From Rhynchosporium graminicola (lineage: Eukaryota > Ascomycota > Leotiomycetes > Helotiales > Ploettnerulaceae), in contig FJUW01000059.1 of the NCBI GenBank assembly GCA_900074885.1, forward strand, positions 186,001-250,000: a stretch of 64,000 nucleotides of DNA. Reading direction: 5' to 3'. The notes beneath the pieces were generated by a model. It made no database searches and was not told where the DNA came from. It saw nothing but the letters and a program-made list of their open reading frames with translations. A program made the position numbers and the translations under genes. Position 1 is the stretch's first letter, and each line of letters opens with the position of its first letter. Shown here in pieces: positions 58,806 to 64,000 of the stretch.

Positions 58806-60536
58806 ATGAAGGCTGCTTTCAAGTCATCTGATCTGACGGTCCCTGCGCCCAAGGAGATTTACAATTGGCGCGTCTATATCCTAGCTATCGTTTCGTCGAT
58901 GGGAGCGTTCATGTTTGGATATGATCTGGCCTTCATTGGAACTTCGATCACGCTTAAACCGTTCCTCGAGTATGTGATGCACTTTCGATCATGCCGTTTT
59001 GTCCCGTGGAGTGGAATGAGCTAACAGTAATATAGCGATTTTGGCCTCGAACATGCCTCTGTCAAGGAATCAGATGCGTTCGCAGCAAACATCGTGTCCC
59101 TATTACAGGCGGGATGTTTTTTCGGTTCTCTCTTGGCAGCTCCCTTAGGTGACAAGTTGGGCAGACGGATCACTTTGATGATCACGGGAACTGTATTTGT
59201 TGCTGGCTCGCTTATGCAGACTCTTTCTTTTGGAAATACCGCTGCAATGTTCGTTGGTCGGGCAATTGGTGGTCTTGGTGTTGGAGCTGCAAGTATGCTT
59301 GTCCCTCTCTACGTCGCCGAAATCTCACCACCATCCATTCGCGGTCGTCTCGTCGGTATCTACGAGATGGGTGTACAAATCGGAACATGCATCGGGTTCT
59401 GGATCAACTACGGAGTCAAACTCCACGTAGCACCAACTTCAGTGCAGTGGCGAGTACCATTTGCCGTTCAACTTATCCCAGGTGGTCTCTTGGTCATCGG
59501 CATGTTTTTCCTTCCTGAATCTCCAAGATGGACAGCTCGATTCAAGGGCCGCAAGGAAGCTGTTACTGCTCTCGCCAAGCTCCGAAACCTCCCAGAGGAT
59601 CACGAGTTTATTACCGAGGAGATCTATCGTGTTGTGGATCAGATTGATCAGGAGAGACTCGCTACACACGGAAAGGGTCTCATTGCCGAGTTCAGGGAAT
59701 TGGCTATGCCAGGGAACAGGAACAGAATTACCATTGGCTGTGTCATCTTTGTCTTCATGCAAATGGCTGGAAGTAACGCTATCAATGTACGTCCTCATGT
59801 GCTTTCCCGGTCGATGATTTTTGCTAACCAATGCAGTACTACTCCCCTCGCATATTCAAAAGTATCGGTCTGACTGGCGCCAACACTGGTCTCATCTCTA
59901 CTGGGGTCTACGGAATTGTGCGCTTGATTGCCATTACCATTACCATGTACTGGATCGTCGACAGGTTTGGACGTACGAAGCTCCTTATTGTAGGAAGTGC
60001 TCTTGCTGTAAGTTGTCACAAACAAAACCCCAACCGAAACAATTCTGACTTCAACAAAGTGTATTGCGATGTTCTCCATCGGCGGTATCGTGAAACACAA
60101 TCCTATCACCGCCAACCCCAAGCCTGAAATCTCGGCAAGTGGATATGGAGCCGCGGTCATGGTCTATATCTTCGCAGTCGCTTTCTGTATCTCCTGGGCT
60201 GGCATTCCCTGGATCTACTGCTCTGAGATCTTCCCTCTCCGCATCCGCAGTATCTGTGTGGCAATCTGTACGGCAGTTCATTGGTTGATGAACTTCGTCA
60301 TCGCGCGAAGTGTGCCATACATGCTCACCAACATCGGCTACGGAACATACTTCGTCTTCGGAACGTGCATGGCTCTCGCAGTACCCTTTGTGTACTTCTT
60401 CGTGCCGGAGACTAAGGGTCTGTCGCTTGAGGATATGGATGCGTTATTTGGTGTTACGGGTGCGGATCGGCACCTGTTCCCGCGTGTTGATGAGGATGTT
60501 GAGAAGGCAGCTGTTGTTGTAGAGCATAAGGAATAA
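58806..60536 (+). CDS. MFS sugar-type transporter, quinate permease-like
   Basis: Twelve-helix proton-coupled transporter of the sugar porter family; the nearest recalled relatives are quinate permeases (QutD/Qa-y). Four exons, 58806-58969, 59036-59786, 59837-60007 and 60060-60536, give 520 aa. The start KEIYNWRVYILAIVSSMGAF with MFGYDLAFIGTSI matches the QutD opening. The family motifs follow in order: GDKLGRRITLM after helix 2, GRAIGGLGVGAASMLVPLY, PPSIRGRLV, FFLPESPRW after helix 6, DRFGRTKLL and FFVPETKGLSLEDMD after helix 12. All joins keep frame. No quinate catabolic genes are adjacent in this window, so the substrate could be another sugar or cyclitol. CGG palindromes lie upstream. Confidence 0.94.
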
Positions 60537-60848
60537 GCGGCTTTGGAGAAATGATTGTTTTTTACGATGCTATGACTTAATGAGTATTTGAAACATACTA
60601 GCTGTTATTGCCTCATGTGATTGATGATATGATATCCTGGAAGCTACGCACCCTCAATCGTCACTCACCAACCTCCCGAGCCAATTTCGCATATATCACT
60701 CAACCAAGAAGCATATCCAAGCCCGGTGCAATAGCTTTCAGCCTACCTTCTATAACCCTGAACACTGTACTCGGCTTGACAATTCTTCTAGCTGCTAGCT
60801 AAGTCCTCGCCTAATAAACCCCAGATGTAGCGGAAGTCCTCCAGCATC
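60537..60848. other. Intergenic region after the transporter
   Basis: 312 bp of 3' flank. The only open frame is short and has no motif. Confidence 0.5.
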
Positions 60849-61150
60849 TCATCTTTCATAGCCGAGGACATCACAAGCCCTATCCACAGACTTTGCATCG
60901 GTAGCAACCAAAGGCACCGACACGATGTCTGAATCACTCTTGAGATCCGCTCCAGCAAGGCCTTCCCAACGGGCTGACACGACCCTAATTGCCCTATTGC
61001 GAGAAAGCAGCACTAGATCACCAACCCATCTTCCTTTACCGTGGAAACAATCCTCGACCATACCTGGGTCGTTGTAGTCGAAAACACGATTCGCATCACG
61101 TGCAATGACATCGTCTTTGTCGGTCGACCCAGCCGTAGCATACACAGCAG
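60849..61150 (-). pseudogene. Possible fragment of a medium-chain dehydrogenase/reductase
   Basis: A minus-strand frame of about 98 codons contains VYATAGSTDKDDVIARDANR followed by VFDYNDPGMVED. This resembles the strand-turn-helix of zinc-type alcohol dehydrogenase/enoyl reductase cofactor domains, where a T-A-S-x-K-N segment precedes (V/A)FDYxDP. The upstream GroES-like catalytic domain, the GxGxxG cofactor loop and a normal C-terminus are missing and no splice sites restore them. It therefore looks like a gene relic. The match is short, so chance is not excluded. Confidence 0.42.
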
Positions 61151-62750
61151 AGAAGTCAGAGTCGGGATCTTCTCTTGACAGCTACGCGCTTTACACACCT
61201 CGAAAGTGGGAGATGCGCCCTAGGTCTGAAGGGCTTGTCCTTTTTCTATCTTTTGTTCTTCCTCTCCGCTGTCTGTAGCTAGTGCTGAGTGATGGAAGAC
61301 AGTTTCCAATTGGGACGACGGGAATCGGAAAAGTGTGGTGCCAAGGAACAAGACATCGTTCCTGTAATATAAGGTTGTATCTACCAGGCTGATGTTTTTA
61401 AATCCCCTTGTATCAAGAGTGCGCGCACTTTAGCCCTCTCTCCTCAAATCGATTCTCCTTCTTTGATTCCCATGGAGCAATGCTTATTTCGCCCAACTTC
61501 AGCCCCCAGGCTACTCGTCCTCTTATAGGGCCTAATTCATTGGTAGAAATTCTTCAAAAGAAGTTTCATGGTTAAGATCTCACTCCTTGCTGGCAAATCG
61601 CAGTCTCCAGTCTTCACCGGAGCAATCTGGCGTCGATATCTTGGTTTCTGCCCTTCTCCCGTGCTGTTGAGAATCCTCACAGGACTCCTCTCTTGAGGCG
61701 GTAATTAGGCACTATACGACATGCTGTAAGTATCAACGAGATTTCGATAATCTAGCCTCACAGCCCCAGTGAGCTGACAAGCGGCACATATCTCGGTACT
61801 GTGGGGGTGAAGATATATGGTTTCGGCAGCCGTCACGTTCTTGGAAGACTGTTGCGCCCGGATGAATTGCGATTTACGTAGACAATGTTTGTATAGAAGC
61901 GAAACCCCTTTGCAAGAGATGCATCGTTGGAGGACACAACTGTGACGGCTGTTCGGCCCCCAAACCTCTCAATACTTTGAAGTGATCACTAGTCCGCATA
62001 GTACCTGTACCCTCAGGCACCCGACAACCAGTCTCGAGATAAGGAACGCACGCCATACTTACGGTATGCCTCTTCCTCCATCAAGCAGTCCTGGGAATCC
62101 TAGCAGCGTCCTCCGCTCTCTTGACTACTTCCGGTGCCGCACATCCGATATACTTAGCCGCTGGCTGCTTGCTCGATTCTGGACCAACCAATTTCCCCAA
62201 ATAGCTCACTTGCAATTGTCCCCTCGTCACGCCAAGATCGCCATATCCTCCATTCATGAGAACCTTGAGCTACACCGCGAGGGTGGCGCCGAAGACCCAC
62301 GACTAGGGCATTGCATGGTGTTATCTCGTATAGGATTCGCTTTCTTTTTTCATTATTTCACTGCGATCTTAACGTTGGCAAAAAGCCTGGGCTCGGGAGA
62401 GGCGAGTGAAGGGGTTGCATTATCGACCTGTGCCATGTTTATCGTGTATAATGTCATTGCTCCAGGGCAATATCATGGGGGACATCTGGCATATAGAGCA
62501 TGGGCTTGAAATCTTGAATCGGTGAAAGGAGAGACGAGAACAGAGAATCGTCGAAGGATCTTTAGAAGCAAATCAAGAATGGTGCGCCGGAGTCGGCAGA
62601 ACTTCGTGAATTTTGCTCTACTTAATCCTGTGATGGTTTCATTCCCAGCGATCATCTATGAAGCATACATGCAGTCCATCTTTAAGCGAAACTTTCTGCT
62701 CATGGTACTCTTCCTTGTCAGCGATCAAGTGTCTGGTGTGGGAGGGAGAT
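61151..62750. other. Intergenic region, 1.6 kb, no gene supported
   Basis: A plus-strand frame at 61,982-62,509 (175 codons) is open, and another frame nearby reads ILAASSALLTTSGAAHP, but neither can be joined or assigned. The sequence may hold another decayed gene. The right end is the 3' flank of the secreted protein gene. Confidence 0.35.
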
Positions 62751-63820
62751 CTACGACGGACAGGAAGTTGAATTGTCAACAGCCCAGGCGTCGGCATCGC
62801 AATTGAAGGTCTCGGGACTGCCGTAAAGGCGGGTGTCGTCAAAGTAATCAACTGTGTAATCAGGTGCGACACACTTGAAGTTGTTCGGGGGCGATCCTCC
62901 CCTGGGTCCGACGTGAGGGCAGTGGACCTCTGGCCTTACGTGGGTGAGCATGACATGGATATTGCGGCACACGACGTTGTCGCCCCAGACCTCGTCGTAG
63001 GAGCCGAACTCTTTGGTTGCCATGATCGCGTTGCATCCCGCGGTGCTGTTGTATTGAAGATTAGGGCCTGAGCAGTTTTCTTGAATTTGTGTGCATAGAG
63101 TGCTTCGAACAGCGGTCTGAACGAACGAGTTGCTCGTGTCGACTCCTGTGGCTAATTTGGTCCACATTGCGAGCTCGGGAAGCCATGCGTTGTATTGTAG
63201 CACTGCGCCTGAGGAATCGAATCGCCAGAAAGCAACCTAGGTTGAAACAGAATGATTAGTTGCGTAAGGCTTAGTTGAGAATGATGATGGCCTTACCTGC
63301 GATAGGATTGTCGGTTTTACGGTTGCGTCAATAGTGCCATTCTCGGTGAATTTCGTGGTGTGAAGATATACGACAGATGCGGCAACACCAGGGCAGCCCG
63401 AGGTGTATGAAACGACGTCCGCCTTGAAGATTCCTACTCCGGCCGATTTGCTTGGGATAGGAGCCAGACCGAAGAAGTCTGATATGAAAACGTCAGCCAC
63501 AGACTCTTTCTTAGACGGGTCGTAATGTGTGATCGATCGATCGGGTACTTGCATTCGGTACTGTCATCGAAGCCTGTGAAGTTGCCCAACGGACTGATTC
63601 GACCCGTCGCGTTCACGTTAAAGAGTCCTGCCGGTACAGCCGACGCGCCATTATTGACAATTGGAACGTTATTAGGATATACTGTCAAATGGTAGATCGT
63701 CTCGATCGTCTTGAGATTGCGTACATTCCAGTTGGGAAGGTTGGCCTGTGGGTAGTGCGCGGAAGCCACTGCCCTTGTCAATGCGAGGCATACGGCACTT
63801 ATTGCTGGCAACGAATACAT
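62751..63820 (-). CDS. Conserved secreted protein of unknown function, probable GC-AG intron
   Basis: Three minus-strand exons, 63820-63553, 63478-63297 and 63236-62751, give 311 aa. The signal peptide is MYSLPAISAVCLALTRAVASA. The mature protein has LKTIETIYHLTVYPNNVPIV, TGRISPLGNFTGFDD, FFGLAPIPSK, then WLPELAMWTKLATG, a Cys-rich part (STLCTQIQENCSGPN), EVWGDNVVCRNIHVMLTHVR and PEVHCPHVGPRGG. I recall similar secreted ascomycete proteins without assigned function. Intron 1 is best read with a GC donor (GCAAGT at 63,552), giving TEYFFGLAP at the join. A GT donor 9 nt upstream of it (63,561) also keeps frame but gives FDDNFFG. The start at 63820 opens the signal peptide. Confidence 0.83.
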
Positions 63821-64000
63821 GGGGCGGCTAAAGGAGCGACGGAATTCCGAGAACAAATTGATGATTGATTGATCACTGGCGGTCAGTTGTGCTCCAACTT
63901 GCTCATTTCAGCGCAGGCGACGGAGGGATGTAGCATTTATACTTCAGTACACGCGTGGACCGGGCATTACTGTACATCATGCTTAACCCCGGCATGGGGC
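63821..64000. promoter_or_regulatory. Upstream region of the secreted protein gene
   Basis: The last 180 bases of the window lie upstream of the minus-strand start codon at 63,820 and must hold its leader and core promoter. No specific element is clear. Confidence 0.45.

Noticed and set aside
61982..62509. Plus-strand frame of 175 codons.
   Set aside because: A neighbouring frame looks more protein-like over part of it; neither can be assigned or spliced.

Overview
The window reads as the nuclear genome of a filamentous ascomycete, most likely a leotiomycete (Helotiales). This placement is inference from gene content. The signs are eukaryotic genes with short GT-AG introns (mostly 45-130 nt), many with a TGAC-like branch site near the 3' end; single-gene transcription units; ascomycete families such as SSZ1, RAV2/Rogdi, IPI3, a QutD-type transporter and an Asn/Gly-rich secreted protein; and long gaps full of microsatellites. 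All splice junctions were placed by eye from splice consensus, reading frame and remembered family sequences.

Left part (1-23 kb): a secreted GH27 alpha-galactosidase; the head-to-head pairs SSZ1/RRP40 and RAV2/POP7; a protein with four CCHC zinc knuckles; an AT-rich, RIP-like stretch; an Asn/Gly-rich secreted protein; an acidic Ser-rich protein with three repeated motifs that look like SUMO-interacting motifs; and a small secreted Cys-containing protein. Middle part (23-46 kb): a hairpin-forming minisatellite, a very small conserved-looking gene, a microsatellite-dense gap, the head-to-head pair ERG2/MRP2, an Arb2-domain protein, a Ser-rich hypothetical protein head-to-head with IPI3, and then a decayed sedolisin (S53 tripeptidyl peptidase) gene with a perfect 40-bp foldback inside it. 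Right part (46-64 kb): a small secreted protein, a possible Smi1/Knr4-like protein, a short-chain dehydrogenase, a Cas1/PMR5-type SGNH acyl-esterase-like membrane protein, a large methylthioribose-kinase-like pseudokinase, a quinate-permease-like transporter, a possible dehydrogenase fragment and a conserved secreted protein with a probable GC-AG intron.

Most recognised genes are housekeeping: ribosome biogenesis and RNA processing (RRP40, POP7, IPI3), co-translational folding (SSZ1), V-ATPase assembly (RAV2), ergosterol synthesis (ERG2) and mitochondrial translation (MRP2). Around them are secreted or metabolic accessory genes typical of a plant-associated or saprotrophic fungus. I see no CRISPR, prophage, bacterial operon, tRNA or rRNA gene, and no coherent new multi-gene system. 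The most unusual items are the degenerate kinase, the foldback inside the sedolisin pseudogene, the hairpin minisatellite and the tandem SIM-like motifs.
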